From JAKAQB01 sp027320105 (GTDB taxonomy: Bacteria > Actinomycetota > Acidimicrobiia > Acidimicrobiales > Palsa-688), in NCBI GenBank assembly GCA_027320105.1, contig DAHVMA010000037.1, positions 1 to 64,000 on the forward strand: a stretch of 64,000 nucleotides of DNA, read 5' to 3'. The notes beneath the pieces were generated by a model that was not told the DNA's origin, made no database searches, and saw nothing but the letters and a program-made list of their open reading frames with translations. Below are positions 32,705-41,633 of the stretch, piece by piece. Positions within the stretch are counted from its first letter, which is position 1, and every line of letters begins with the position of its first letter. Both the position numbers and the translations under genes were made by a program.

Positions 32705-34602
32705 TGGCCACCGGCGGGTCGCCACCGCGGCCGGCCACCGCGTCGCGGCCGTCGGTGCGAGAGCGACGCCTGGAAGCGGCCGCTCTCGACGCCCTGGCCG
32801 AGGTGGACGTGCTCCGCAGCGTGGCTGGGCGGATCCTGCGGGCCCGGGAGCTCGACGAGGCTCTTGTCGCCGTCACCAACGAGACGCTGAGCCTGCTCGG
32901 CGCCGACATCGCCGGGGTGATGCTGCGCGACGGCGACGAGATCTTCATGCGCAGCTGCGCCGGCAACCAGATGGCCGAGACGGCCCAGCTGCGCATGCGC
33001 CGGGGCCAGGGTCTGGCCGGCCTGGTGTTCGCCACCGGCCGGGCCGAGAAGGTGGACGACTACTCCAGCAGCTCGGTGATCTCCGACGACTTCCGCAACC
33101 TGGCCCGGCTCGAGCGCACCCGGTCGGCCCTGGCCGCCCCGCTCAGCGTGGACGGGGCCATCATCGGGGTGTTGGAGGTGTGGCGGCGGCGCGGATCCAC
33201 CTTCAGCGCGGCCGAGAGCCACCGCCTGGTGGCCCTGGCCGACCTGGCCGCCATCGCCTTGGACAACGCCCGGCTGCACGCCGCCTCGGAGGCCAGCGCC
33301 CGGGCCGTGGAGGAGGCCCACCGCACCATGGAGGCGCAGCTAGCCCGGGTCGAGCGGGCCCTCGAGCTGCAGCAGGATCTGATCGAGACCCTCCTCGACG
33401 GCACCACCCTGGAGGGGATCTGCCAGGTGGTGGGCGAGCGGACCGGGCTGGCGGTGACCGTCCTCGGCGCCGAGTTGGAGCACCTAGCGTCATGGCCGGC
33501 CGGCACGGATCCGGCCGGGGTCAGGGCGTCGATCGGCGGCCGGACCAGCGCTGGGCGGACGGCCGAGAGAGCGCCGGAGTGGCGGGACCTGGCCTCCGGG
33601 CCGGCGGTGCTCATGCCGATCCGCACGGCGCAGGTGCAGATCGGCTGGGTAGCCCTGGCCGGGTTCCAAGCCGGCGGTTCGCAGGCCGCCGGCTCCCATG
33701 CTGCCGGGTCCCAGGCCGCCGGCAGCGAGGCGGAGCTGGCCGCCCGCCAGACGGCCATGGCGGTGGCCCTCAAGCACCTGGAGGAGCAGGCGGCGTTGCA
33801 GGCCCGGGCGTCGCTGCGGGAGGAGATCCTGGTGCACCTGCTGCGGGGCAGCCCCGAGGAGCGCCGGGCCGCCGCCGCCCGGGCCAGGTACCTCCATGTC
33901 GACCTGCGCGGCCCGCTCCGGGTGGCGGCGTGCCGGCTGGCCGGCCCCGGTTCGTCCCGCCCCCCCGACTGGAGCGAGGCCTACGAGGATCAGCTACGCC
34001 GCCGCCTGGTCTCCCTGTGCGAATCGGACCTGGCCGAGTCGGGCCTGCTCAAGCTCGTGGCCGTGACCGGCGAGGACGTGGTGGCCTTGGTCCAGTCTGC
34101 CGACCCGGCGAAGCTCCAGGCGCTTCTGAGCGGCGTGATCCAGGAGTTGCGCCGCCACCTGCCGGCCCTCAACGCCCGGTGGGGGGTGAGCTCCGACCAC
34201 GTCGGGGCGACCGATCTCGACGCCGGGTTCGACGAGGCCATGGTGGCCATCCAGGCGCTCGGCCTCGACTCCACCCGGCTGGTCGCCTTCTACCAGGATC
34301 TCGGGATCCTCGGCCTGCTCATCGCCGGGCCCAAGGGCGGGTCCCTCACCGATTTCGCCCGGGCCACGCTCGGCTCGGTGATGAGGCACGACAGCCAGAA
34401 CGCCACCAGCCTCCTGGAGACGCTGCGCACCTATCTCGACTCCAACTGCAACCAGCGCGACACCGCGGCCAAGCTGCTGGTGCACCAGAAGACCGTCAAG
34501 TACCGCCTGGAGTTGATCGAGCGGCTGAGCGGCCTGTCCCTCGACGAGCACCGGGACCGGATGCGGGCCGACGTGGCGGTGCGGGCCCTCGATCTGGGCT
34601 GA
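32704..34602 (+). CDS. GAF-PucR transcriptional regulator of the BMC locus
   Basis: The 632-aa product has a GAF domain (residues ~40-190: LLGADIAGVMLRDGDEIFMR, GQGLAGLVFATGRAEKVDDY), a central region, and a PucR C-terminal HTH (QRDTAAKLLVHQKTVKYRLE). GAF domains often bind small ligands, so it may sense the substrate. The ATG at 32704 overlaps the ADH stop by one base. A four-unit 15-bp repeat (33670-33729) lies in its linker. Being the last gene of the right arm, it probably controls the divergent promoter at 26691-26894. Confidence 0.85.
   Translation: MATGGSPPRPATASRPSVRERRLEAAALDALAEVDVLRSVAGRILRARELDEALVAVTNETLSLLGADIAGVMLRDGDEIFMRSCAGNQMAETAQLRMRRGQGLAGLVFATGRAEKVDDYSSSSVISDDFRNLARLERTRSALAAPLSVDGAIIGVLEVWRRRGSTFSAAESHRLVALADLAAIALDNARLHAASEASARAVEEAHRTMEAQLARVERALELQQDLIETLLDGTTLEGICQVVGERTGLAVTVLGAELEHLASWPAGTDPAGVRASIGGRTSAGRTAERAPEWRDLASGPAVLMPIRTAQVQIGWVALAGFQAGGSQAAGSHAAGSQAAGSEAELAARQTAMAVALKHLEEQAALQARASLREEILVHLLRGSPEERRAAAARARYLHVDLRGPLRVAACRLAGPGSSRPPDWSEAYEDQLRRRLVSLCESDLAESGLLKLVAVTGEDVVALVQSADPAKLQALLSGVIQELRRHLPALNARWGVSSDHVGATDLDAGFDEAMVAIQALGLDSTRLVAFYQDLGILGLLIAGPKGGSLTDFARATLGSVMRHDSQNATSLLETLRTYLDSNCNQRDTAAKLLVHQKTVKYRLELIERLSGLSLDEHRDRMRADVAVRALDLG
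33670..33729 (+). repeat. Four 15-bp tandem units inside the pucR-type gene
   Basis: Four in-frame units encode AGGSQ, AAGSH, AAGSQ and AAGSE. Because each unit is 15 bp, changes in copy number would keep the frame and only alter linker length. Confidence 0.7.
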
Positions 34603-34775
34603 GCCGGCGGTGAACCGGCTGTCGGGCACGAACCAGAAGACCGACACCAGAGCGTAGAGGCCGTTGCTGGGATCCACGGGCTGAGCCAGGCGAATGCCGC
34701 CCCGCCGGCGTAAATGGCGAGCAAGATGAGGTCCTTGGCATCCGAGCCGACGGCCCGGGCCAGGGCCGAATCGCC
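34600..34775 (-). pseudogene. TMEM175/DUF1211-like membrane protein fragment
   Basis: One minus frame reads DLILLAIYAGGAAFAWLSPW and another continues LYALVSVFWFVPDSRF, two transmembrane helices at the end of TMEM175-type potassium channels in bacteria. A frameshift separates them and the N-terminal four helices are absent. It is a relic in the 520-bp gap between the BMC and acetone-carboxylase loci. Confidence 0.5.
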
Positions 34776-35122
34776 AGGTCGCCGTGTCCTGGCTGGAGTG
34801 TCCTGACTGTTCGGGGGCCTGGCCCCTGGGGTCATGGCCGCGGGCAGTTACTGCGGGGCCAGGACCGGTCGCAGGCGTTCGCGCCGCGGCGTATGCGGTG
34901 CAGGTCTTGCGGGATTACGCACGTCTTGCTGCCCGACGTGTGCCTGGCCCGGCGCCGTGACCCAGTAGCGGTGATCGGGGGGCGTTGGGGTTGAACGTGT
35001 CGGGGCTGGGGTGGCGGTGGGTGGCGGCCCGGCTGCGGGTGCCGGTGCGGGGATTGGTTCGGGTCGATCTGAAGCCACGAGCCCGCCTGGAGCCACGAGC
35101 GCCAGCAGCCAGCCAGCCCCGC
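34776..35122. other. Intergenic, no confident gene
   Basis: A Pro/Ala-rich minus-strand frame of 92 residues (34848-35126) is open, but its composition is that of random high-GC sequence and it overlaps the ligase stop region. I do not call it. Confidence 0.45.
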
Positions 35123-36595
35123 TCACCGGCGGCCGTGATGCCAGGCCTGCTCTCGCAGGGGGCCCTTCACGATCTTGCCGACCGAGTTCTTCGGCAGGCT
35201 GTCGAGAACCAGGAACTCGCGGGGAACCTTGTAGCCTGCCAGGCGGACACGGCAGTGCGCGGCAAGCTGCTCGGTGCTCGGAGCCGGGCCAGGACGCAGC
35301 GACACGAAGGCTACCGGCTGCTCACCGTAAAGAGGATCCGGCTTGCCTACCACCGCGGCCTCGAGGACCGCGGGGTGGGCGTAGAGCACCGACTCGATCT
35401 CCTTCGGCGAGATGTTCTCCCCGCCGCGGATGATCAGGTCCTTCTTGCGGTCCACGAGCGTCAGGTATCCGTCTTCGTCGAGGAACCCGACATCCCCGGT
35501 GTGGAGCCACCCGCCTCGCAGGCAGCTCGCGGTCTCTTCCGGCAGCCCCAGGTAACCTCGCATGACGTTCGGGCCGCGAACCACCACCTCGCCGGACGTG
35601 CCCGGAGCAACGACCCTGTCGTCTCCGTCCACGACCGCCACCTGCTGGCCCGGCAGCGCGACGCCGACCGTGCCGGGCTTGCGCAACCCGTCGAGCGGGT
35701 TGATGGTCGACGCGGTCGTTCCCTCGGAGAGCCCATAGCCCTCCACCAGCGGGACACCAAAGCGCTCCTCGAACGCCTGGATCGCTCCGGCCGGCATAGG
35801 CGCCGCCCCGCAGACCGCGAATCGAAGCGACGACACGTCGGGCTGCGCGCCCGCGGGCTGGCTCACGAGCTGCAGGTAGATGGTCGGCACCGCGGAGAAG
35901 TACGTGGGCCGGAAACGCTCCACCCACGACCAGAACTGATCGATGTCGAAGCGCGGCACGACGATGGTCGCCCCGCCCGCAGCAAGCGGCGACACGACGC
36001 TCACCACCAGCCCGTTCACGTGGAACAACGGCAGGACGAGGAGGCAGCGGTCGGCGGGACCGAGCTGGAGCCAGGACACCAGCATGCCGGCCATCGCACT
36101 CAGGTTCGCGTGGTCGAGCACGACACCTTTCGGTCGCCCGGTCGTGCCGGAGGTGTAGACGACGAGAGCGACATCCGAGGGATCTGTGCGGGTTGCAGGG
36201 GGCGCCCCCTCGAGCGCGCGGTAGCCGTCGAGACCTAGAACCTCTGCACGGACGCTCGCGAGCTTGGCGATGCCGCCCTCGTCGGAGACGACGAGGCGCG
36301 CGTGGCAGTCGTCGAGTTGGTAGCACGCTTCCTCGGCGGTGAGCGCCGGGTTCACCGGCGTGAGAGCTGCACCGAGCCGCCAGGTGGCAAAGAGCAGGCT
36401 GACGAGCTCCAGCCGGTTGGGGAGCATCGCGCCGACGACGTCGCCGCTTCGCACGCCGTGACAGGCCAAGCCGGCGGCGACCCTCTTCACCTCGGCATCG
36501 AGCTCGGCGGACGTCCAGCGACGGTCGAGATCTTCGAGGCAGGGCGCTGCAGGGTCTCTCTCGCAGCGATCCTCGAGAATCCTTGCGGCGTGCAC
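35123..36595 (-). CDS. AMP-dependent acyl-CoA ligase
   Basis: The 490-aa adenylating enzyme has the P-loop VVYTSGTTGRPKGVVLDH, EGYGLSEGTTASTINPL, HTGDVGFLDEDGYLTLVDRK, RGGENISPKEIESVLY and the C-terminal catalytic Lys in NSVGKIVKGPLRE. It would activate a carboxylic acid with ATP and CoA. It follows the acetone carboxylase genes by 11 bp, so acetoacetate is an attractive substrate, but the length is like medium/long-chain ligases (dedicated acetoacetyl-CoA synthetases are ~650 aa). The GTG at 36595 gives a normal N-terminus and avoids overlap with acxC. Confidence 0.85.
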   Translation of the reverse strand: MHAARILEDRCERDPAAPCLEDLDRRWTSAELDAEVKRVAAGLACHGVRSGDVVGAMLPNRLELVSLLFATWRLGAALTPVNPALTAEEACYQLDDCHARLVVSDEGGIAKLASVRAEVLGLDGYRALEGAPPATRTDPSDVALVVYTSGTTGRPKGVVLDHANLSAMAGMLVSWLQLGPADRCLLVLPLFHVNGLVVSVVSPLAAGGATIVVPRFDIDQFWSWVERFRPTYFSAVPTIYLQLVSQPAGAQPDVSSLRFAVCGAAPMPAGAIQAFEERFGVPLVEGYGLSEGTTASTINPLDGLRKPGTVGVALPGQQVAVVDGDDRVVAPGTSGEVVVRGPNVMRGYLGLPEETASCLRGGWLHTGDVGFLDEDGYLTLVDRKKDLIIRGGENISPKEIESVLYAHPAVLEAAVVGKPDPLYGEQPVAFVSLRPGPAPSTEQLAAHCRVRLAGYKVPREFLVLDSLPKNSVGKIVKGPLREQAWHHGRR

Positions 36596-36606
36596 GGTGC
36601 GTTCGG

Positions 36607-37107
36607 TCAGGAACCGCGATCTGGCGCCGGCCGGCCGAGGAAGCTCTCGTAGAACGCGTCGATGTCCGGCTTGAAGTCGTAGAGCACCGGATAGCCGGGC
36701 GGCACGGCCTCGACCTCGAGCAAGGACCAGCATCCGGGGCAGCAGTACTCCCGGAGCTCCATCCACTCGGGGTCGCAGCGGTGGTAAGGATCGTAGATCT
36801 CCTCGAGCAACTCCTCGGAGTCGCGCACCAAGATCCGCGCTGCCTCCTTCCAGTTGCGCTCGAGCGGACCGAGCTCGTAGCCGCAGTCGCAGACGACGAC
36901 CCTCTCGCCGCCGCGCGCCACGACGAAGAGGTGCTCCGTGAGCGGGAGCAGGATGGGGTCGTCGAAGCGAGCTCGCTCCTGGAGCACCTGGATGCACAGG
37001 TCGAACCGCTCCGGGTCCTTGGTCCCCGACATCAAGCCCTTCAGCTGCTGCCAGGGCAGCTTCCCGTCTATCAGGTCTGCCAGGCCTGCCTTGTCCAAGC
37101 TGGTCAT
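36607..37107 (-). CDS. acxC: Acetone carboxylase gamma subunit
   Basis: The 166-aa product closely follows the AcxC pattern: VVCDCGYELGPLERNWKEAA, VRDSEELLEEIYDPYHRCDP, EWMELREYCCPGCWSLLEVE and AVPPGYPVLYDFKPDIDAFY. The CDC and CPGC pairs could bind zinc. This small subunit distinguishes acetone carboxylases from hydantoinases, which lack it. The ATG at 37107 follows GGAGGAG; a GTG at 37125 overlapping acxB is a weaker alternative. The subunit is required for the (AcxABC)2 complex in studied bacteria. Confidence 0.92.
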   Translation of the reverse strand: MTSLDKAGLADLIDGKLPWQQLKGLMSGTKDPERFDLCIQVLQERARFDDPILLPLTEHLFVVARGGERVVVCDCGYELGPLERNWKEAARILVRDSEELLEEIYDPYHRCDPEWMELREYCCPGCWSLLEVEAVPPGYPVLYDFKPDIDAFYESFLGRPAPDRGS

Positions 37108-37121
37108 CGTCGGCTCCTCCC

Positions 37122-39329
37122 TCACATCGTGAACGTGTCCGGCAGGTTCCAGAAGCTGCGGAAGCCGGCTCCCCAGCCCGCCGAGAGCGACATCGACTCC
37201 CTGTACATCTTCTTCACCGGGGGGATCAGCGCGCCCTTGAGCAGCCGGGCCCGCTCGCGCTGGAAAAACTCGTCGTAGGTGACGGCGCGGGCGGCGCGGC
37301 GCTGGCGCAGCCGCTCGCGCTCGGCACCGGTCGCCGCGGCGTCCACTGCCGGACCGTCGCCACCTTCGACCACCACGACGCCGAACGCGCGGCGGGCGGT
37401 CTCGGGAAGGTACACGCGGCGCTCGACGTCGGCGACGATAGCGGCCGGATCGCGTTCGAGCGGGTCACCGTAGCCGGGACCGCCGGAGAACATGGACAAG
37501 AACAGGTCGCCGTTGCCGAAGACCTCCGGGAACATCAGCCCCTCGTTCACGCGGGTGACGTCGCCTTGCACGAGCTCTTCGATCTCGGAAGAGGAGGGGG
37601 AGAGCTCGCCGAGCGGGTAGGGCTGCTGCGCCGCGGCCAGCTGTGCCATGTTGGTGTTGCGCACCCAGACCTTGTAGTCAGCCGAGTTCGGGTAGCCGCC
37701 AAACACGCCGGCGCCGCCATGGAAGGTCCTTCCTTCCCGGAAGGAGTACAGCTGGAGGCTGGTGACCCCGTGCACGTAGCGCAGGGCCTCCCACCCCGAC
37801 CCGCCGCGGTACTTCCCGTAGCCCGCGGTGTCCGGCTTGAAGCGGCGCGACAGGTAGAGGAGTCCCGACTCGATGGTCTCCCACACCTCCGCATCCCCCA
37901 TGTCGGCTTCGGGGTTCCACATCGCGTAGGCGGCGTCGAGGCCATCCATCGTCCCGCGCGCGCCCAGCCCGACCGAGCAGAGCTCGAAGTTGGACACGGG
38001 GAAGTAGGTCTTCCCATCTGCGAGCACCCCGCCCCCCTGCAGGGGATCACCCGTGAAGCCGTAGCCGGTGACTATCTCCTCGCGATACCCGCGGGTGAAG
38101 TAACCACGGGAGAGGCACCGCAGCAGGCCGGTGAACGACGGGATGAGGAACGCCCAAGGCGTGCCGTAGGCGAGCATCGGGTCGGTCGCGTTGCACCAGG
38201 TGCCAGGCGGGAAGTAGTGCCCAGCCGCGAGGTAGGCACCGTCGTTGACCTTGCCGTCGTAGATGAGGGTCTGGGTGATGAGAACCCACAGGGCGCCCTG
38301 CATGGACCCCTCCGACGCGTTGAACGGAGCGTTGACGGTCCCGCTCGCCCCGTCCATCGACATGTGGAACTCGCCGCCGGCCCCGATCGTGAGCCGCAGG
38401 GGCGCGTGCATGAGCAGGTCGACCCGCGACTCGGGATGCCACGCCTTGTCGGCCATGGGCATGTCGATGAACGAGGCCGTCTGGTACTCGCCCGGCACCA
38501 GTCGCTCCCGGACGCGGGCAAGGAAGTTCTGGCGGCCTTCCTCGACAGCTTCGTCCATGAACTGCCCGACGTAGGCGAATCCTTCGGAGTTGATCATACG
38601 CTGCAGTGCCTCGGCGACGATGTAGCAGCCTGCGATGCGGCATTTCTCGTCGAGCCCCCAGTAGAGCGGTGTCCGCACGCTCCGGCTCGCCTTGATCAGC
38701 CAGTCCTTGTGCAGCTCGTGTCCTGACCCGACCTTCTCGCAGGTGACGTAGAAACCGTCCTCGAAGCGATTGGCCGACGCAACCGGATCATGGCCCGGAG
38801 TCCCGGCACCGATGTCGACTTGGTGCGCCGTACCGCCAACCCATGCGATCAGCTCTCCTTCGTGGAACACCGGGATGATGGTGTGCACGTCGGTCGTGTG
38901 GACGTTGCCGAGCGTCGGGTCGTTGTTGCAATAGATGTCGCCCTCCGCGATCCCAGGCTTGTCCTCGTAGCCCTGGCGGATCATGTACTTGATGCCTTCG
39001 GACATGGTGTGGACATGCGTGATTATCCCTGTGGACACGGCAACCGAGTCGCCCTCGGGCGTGTACAGCGCGAAGCAGAGCTCGCCGATGTTGCGCACTA
39101 TGGGCGACGCCGAGATGTGAAGTGCCGTCTCGCGCGCGGAAACCAGGGCACCTCGAAGCTCGGCCCAGACCCGCTCGTAGCGGAAGTGGTCCTCCCCTTT
39201 CAGGGCGAGACGCTCGATGCCCTTGTAGTGGCCGCTCTCGGCGTAGCGCTCCTCGGAGAGGGCGAGGCGGGCGGCAAGGCTTGGGGTGGCTGCGGCCTTT
39301 AGGGCCGACGGGGATTGGGTGTCGGGCAT
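37122..39329 (-). CDS. acxB: Acetone carboxylase alpha subunit (hydantoinase B family)
   Basis: This 735-aa HyuB-family protein starts after GAGGAGGAAC. It has SARETALHISASPIVRNIGE, IYCNNDPTLGNVHTTDVHTI and GTAHQVDIGAGTPGHDPVAS (candidate metal-binding His/Asp), MDGASGTVNAPFN and GGPGYGDPLERDP. In characterised acetone carboxylases this subunit holds the Mn site and carboxylates the phosphoenol acetone, forming acetoacetate at the cost of ATP to AMP. Length fits the family. Substrate assignment rests on the acxC neighbour; other small ketones are possible. Confidence 0.9.
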   Translation of the reverse strand: MPDTQSPSALKAAATPSLAARLALSEERYAESGHYKGIERLALKGEDHFRYERVWAELRGALVSARETALHISASPIVRNIGELCFALYTPEGDSVAVSTGIITHVHTMSEGIKYMIRQGYEDKPGIAEGDIYCNNDPTLGNVHTTDVHTIIPVFHEGELIAWVGGTAHQVDIGAGTPGHDPVASANRFEDGFYVTCEKVGSGHELHKDWLIKASRSVRTPLYWGLDEKCRIAGCYIVAEALQRMINSEGFAYVGQFMDEAVEEGRQNFLARVRERLVPGEYQTASFIDMPMADKAWHPESRVDLLMHAPLRLTIGAGGEFHMSMDGASGTVNAPFNASEGSMQGALWVLITQTLIYDGKVNDGAYLAAGHYFPPGTWCNATDPMLAYGTPWAFLIPSFTGLLRCLSRGYFTRGYREEIVTGYGFTGDPLQGGGVLADGKTYFPVSNFELCSVGLGARGTMDGLDAAYAMWNPEADMGDAEVWETIESGLLYLSRRFKPDTAGYGKYRGGSGWEALRYVHGVTSLQLYSFREGRTFHGGAGVFGGYPNSADYKVWVRNTNMAQLAAAQQPYPLGELSPSSSEIEELVQGDVTRVNEGLMFPEVFGNGDLFLSMFSGGPGYGDPLERDPAAIVADVERRVYLPETARRAFGVVVVEGGDGPAVDAAATGAERERLRQRRAARAVTYDEFFQRERARLLKGALIPPVKKMYRESMSLSAGWGAGFRSFWNLPDTFTM

Positions 39330-39342
39330 GTTCCTCCTCCTG

Positions 39343-41514
39343 TCACCCGCTGAAGAGCTCGAAGACCCGGTAGCGGTCGAGCCGGGTGTGCATTCCGGTG
39401 GGGACGTAGAACGTGGTCGCGGGGCTCTCGATGACCGCCGGGCCCTCCACCACGTTGCCGGGGACGAGCTCGTCCATCTCGTAGAGCCGTGCCTCGGACC
39501 AGCCGTGAGTTTCGAAGATGCGCCGCAAGCCCTTCTCCGCCGAGGACGGCGGCGCGGCTCCGGACTCGGAAAACTCTGGAATGACCGGCTTCTCCGTCCG
39601 GAACGTGCCGACCCCGATGGCCTTGGTGATGAAGTATCCGGACTCGGGACTTCGGGCTGCCCGCGCGAAGACCTTGGAGAACAGCTCGTCGAAGTCCGCT
39701 GTCAACCTTCCAAGCACGGCGGCAGGCTCGCCTGTGGAACCGCCCACCCTGACCTCGAGATCGTCGAGCATGCCGAAGTACTGCATCCGCACGCTGCGGT
39801 TGAAGCTGAGCCGGGCCGGATCGACGCCGTCGCGGCGCGCGTCGGCGAGGATCTGGCCCTCGATCGCCTCCCAGGTCTGGGTGAGCATCTTCACGATGCC
39901 CTCAAGGTCCCCCTCGGGCGGTACGAGCACGTCCACCGACCGGTCGTAGCGGTACGTGTAGTCCGCGCATGCGCAGCCGAACGCCGAGAACGCGGCTGCC
40001 CATGACGGTACCCTCACGGACTGGAAGCCCATCCCGTGGGTGTACCCGGCCACATGGAGCGGTCCTCCGCCGCCGTAAGAAAGCAGCTGGTAGTTCTCCG
40101 GGGCATATCCCATCCCGAGGATCATCCCGGTGAGGTGGTCGCGCATCTGGGTCTCGAGCAGGCGCACGACGCCTAGCGCCGTCGCCTCGACGTCCGTGCT
40201 GCCGAGCGGCGCAGCCACGTGGTCAGAGAGCGCGCGCCGTGCCCGGTCGACGTCGAGCTCGATGGTGCCACCCAGGAAGTAGCCAGGGTTGAGGTAGCCG
40301 AGGACGACGTCGCAGTCCGTGAGGCTCGGGACCACTTCGCCACCGGGCTCCCACGAGACGCCGATCCGGCTGCCCGCGGAGTCCGGCCCGAGAACGACCC
40401 GCTTCACTGCCTCGTCGACCCGGACGCGCGTGCCGGTCCCCGCTCCTATGGAGTCCATCGCTACGTGGGGGAGGGCAAGAAGCATCCTCGCGACCATCGG
40501 CTCCGTGCGGGTGGCGACGACGCGCTCGGAGATCAGCCCAACGTCGAAGGACGTGCCGCCGACGTCGGTGCAGACCACGTTCGCGCCGCCGTAGAGCTCC
40601 GACGCCACCCGGTCGGCACCGATCAAGCCCCCGATGGGGCCTGAGACGATGGTAGAGACCAGCGACTGGTGCTCCGGCGAGATGGTGCCGCCGTAGGACG
40701 TGAGCACCCGCACCGGCGCGCGCGAGCCGACCTCCCTGTTGAGGCGACTGCGGATGGCGAGGAGCTGCTCGCGGCTCGGCCTCGCGGCGTAGAGCTCCAC
40801 CAGCAGTGTGTTCAGGCGGGCGAGATCCCCCCTGACCGGCGAGTGCTCGGAGGAGGTGAACACCGGTACGGCGAGCCCGCGTTCGCCGATCTCCCTGCGG
40901 GCAATCTCGGCCACCTTCTCCTCATGTCGCGGATCGCGGTAGGAGTAAAGGAGAGAGATGCACAGCGCAGTGATGTCGAGGTCGAGCAGCTCTCGCACTG
41001 CACGCGCCGCTTCCTGCTCGTAGACGGGGATCACCTCCTCCCCGAAGAAGCTGATCCGGCCGCGGACCCCGCGGATCCTCCGCCTCGGGACGAGCGGCTC
41101 GTTGTGCACGTGGGTGACCGCGTGCAGCCGATCGGCATAGTGGTAGCCGGCGTAAGTCTGCACGGCCCGCTCGAGCTGCAGGTAATCCTCCATGCCTGCC
41201 GTGACGATCACGCCGATGCGCTCGCTGCTCGTGCGTTCGAGCAGGCGGTTGAGCATCGCCGTCCCGGAGTAGACGGTCGCCAGCAACTCGGCTCCAGTCT
41301 CCTCGGCGCTGCGGCCCCAGTAGCGAGCTGCGTCACGCAGCGAGGCGACGACGCCGATGCTCTCGTCCTCCGGCGTCGTCTGGGCCTTGCCGATCGTGAA
41401 CCCGCCGTCCTCGTCCACGACGAAGGCATCGGTCATGGTGCCACCGGCGTCAACGGCCAAGATGCGAGCGGGGCTGGTGGCGGAGCTCGCCTCTCGTATC
41501 TCCGCAGAGCTCAT
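39343..41514 (-). CDS. acxA: Acetone carboxylase beta subunit (hydantoinase A family)
   Basis: This 723-aa HyuA-family ATPase has ILAVDAGGTMTDAFVVDEDG, YSGTAMLNRLLERTSSERIG, LTSYGGTISPEHQSL, VVCTDVGGTSFDVGLISERV and SYGGGGPLHVAG, the ASKHA nucleotide site. It is expected to phosphorylate acetone and bicarbonate. I chose the ATG at 41514 because AGAGGAG is 8 bases upstream; an ATG at 41520 is too close. It is the first gene of the four-gene acxA-acxB-acxC-ligase operon, with gaps of 13 bp or less. Confidence 0.9.
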   Translation of the reverse strand: MSSAEIREASSATSPARILAVDAGGTMTDAFVVDEDGGFTIGKAQTTPEDESIGVVASLRDAARYWGRSAEETGAELLATVYSGTAMLNRLLERTSSERIGVIVTAGMEDYLQLERAVQTYAGYHYADRLHAVTHVHNEPLVPRRRIRGVRGRISFFGEEVIPVYEQEAARAVRELLDLDITALCISLLYSYRDPRHEEKVAEIARREIGERGLAVPVFTSSEHSPVRGDLARLNTLLVELYAARPSREQLLAIRSRLNREVGSRAPVRVLTSYGGTISPEHQSLVSTIVSGPIGGLIGADRVASELYGGANVVCTDVGGTSFDVGLISERVVATRTEPMVARMLLALPHVAMDSIGAGTGTRVRVDEAVKRVVLGPDSAGSRIGVSWEPGGEVVPSLTDCDVVLGYLNPGYFLGGTIELDVDRARRALSDHVAAPLGSTDVEATALGVVRLLETQMRDHLTGMILGMGYAPENYQLLSYGGGGPLHVAGYTHGMGFQSVRVPSWAAAFSAFGCACADYTYRYDRSVDVLVPPEGDLEGIVKMLTQTWEAIEGQILADARRDGVDPARLSFNRSVRMQYFGMLDDLEVRVGGSTGEPAAVLGRLTADFDELFSKVFARAARSPESGYFITKAIGVGTFRTEKPVIPEFSESGAAPPSSAEKGLRRIFETHGWSEARLYEMDELVPGNVVEGPAVIESPATTFYVPTGMHTRLDRYRVFELFSG

Positions 41515-41586
41515 GGGCATGGCTCCTCTCTTCACGTATGGCGACATTGTCCGCCTCACACCCCCGCGCCTCAACGTGCGCTTCCT

Positions 41587-41611
41587 CTACAATGCGCGAG
41601 GACGCTTGTAG
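41587..41611. promoter_or_regulatory. Palindromic operator candidate between acxA and its divergent regulator
   Basis: CTACAATGCG, CGAGGA, CGCTTGTAG: an imperfect palindrome with CTACAA/TTGTAG outer arms. It lies in the ~120-bp divergent region and would suit a dimeric regulator such as the adjacent GAF-PucR protein. Confidence 0.5.
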
Positions 41612-41633
41612 GTTGCCGACAACAGGGGGGACC

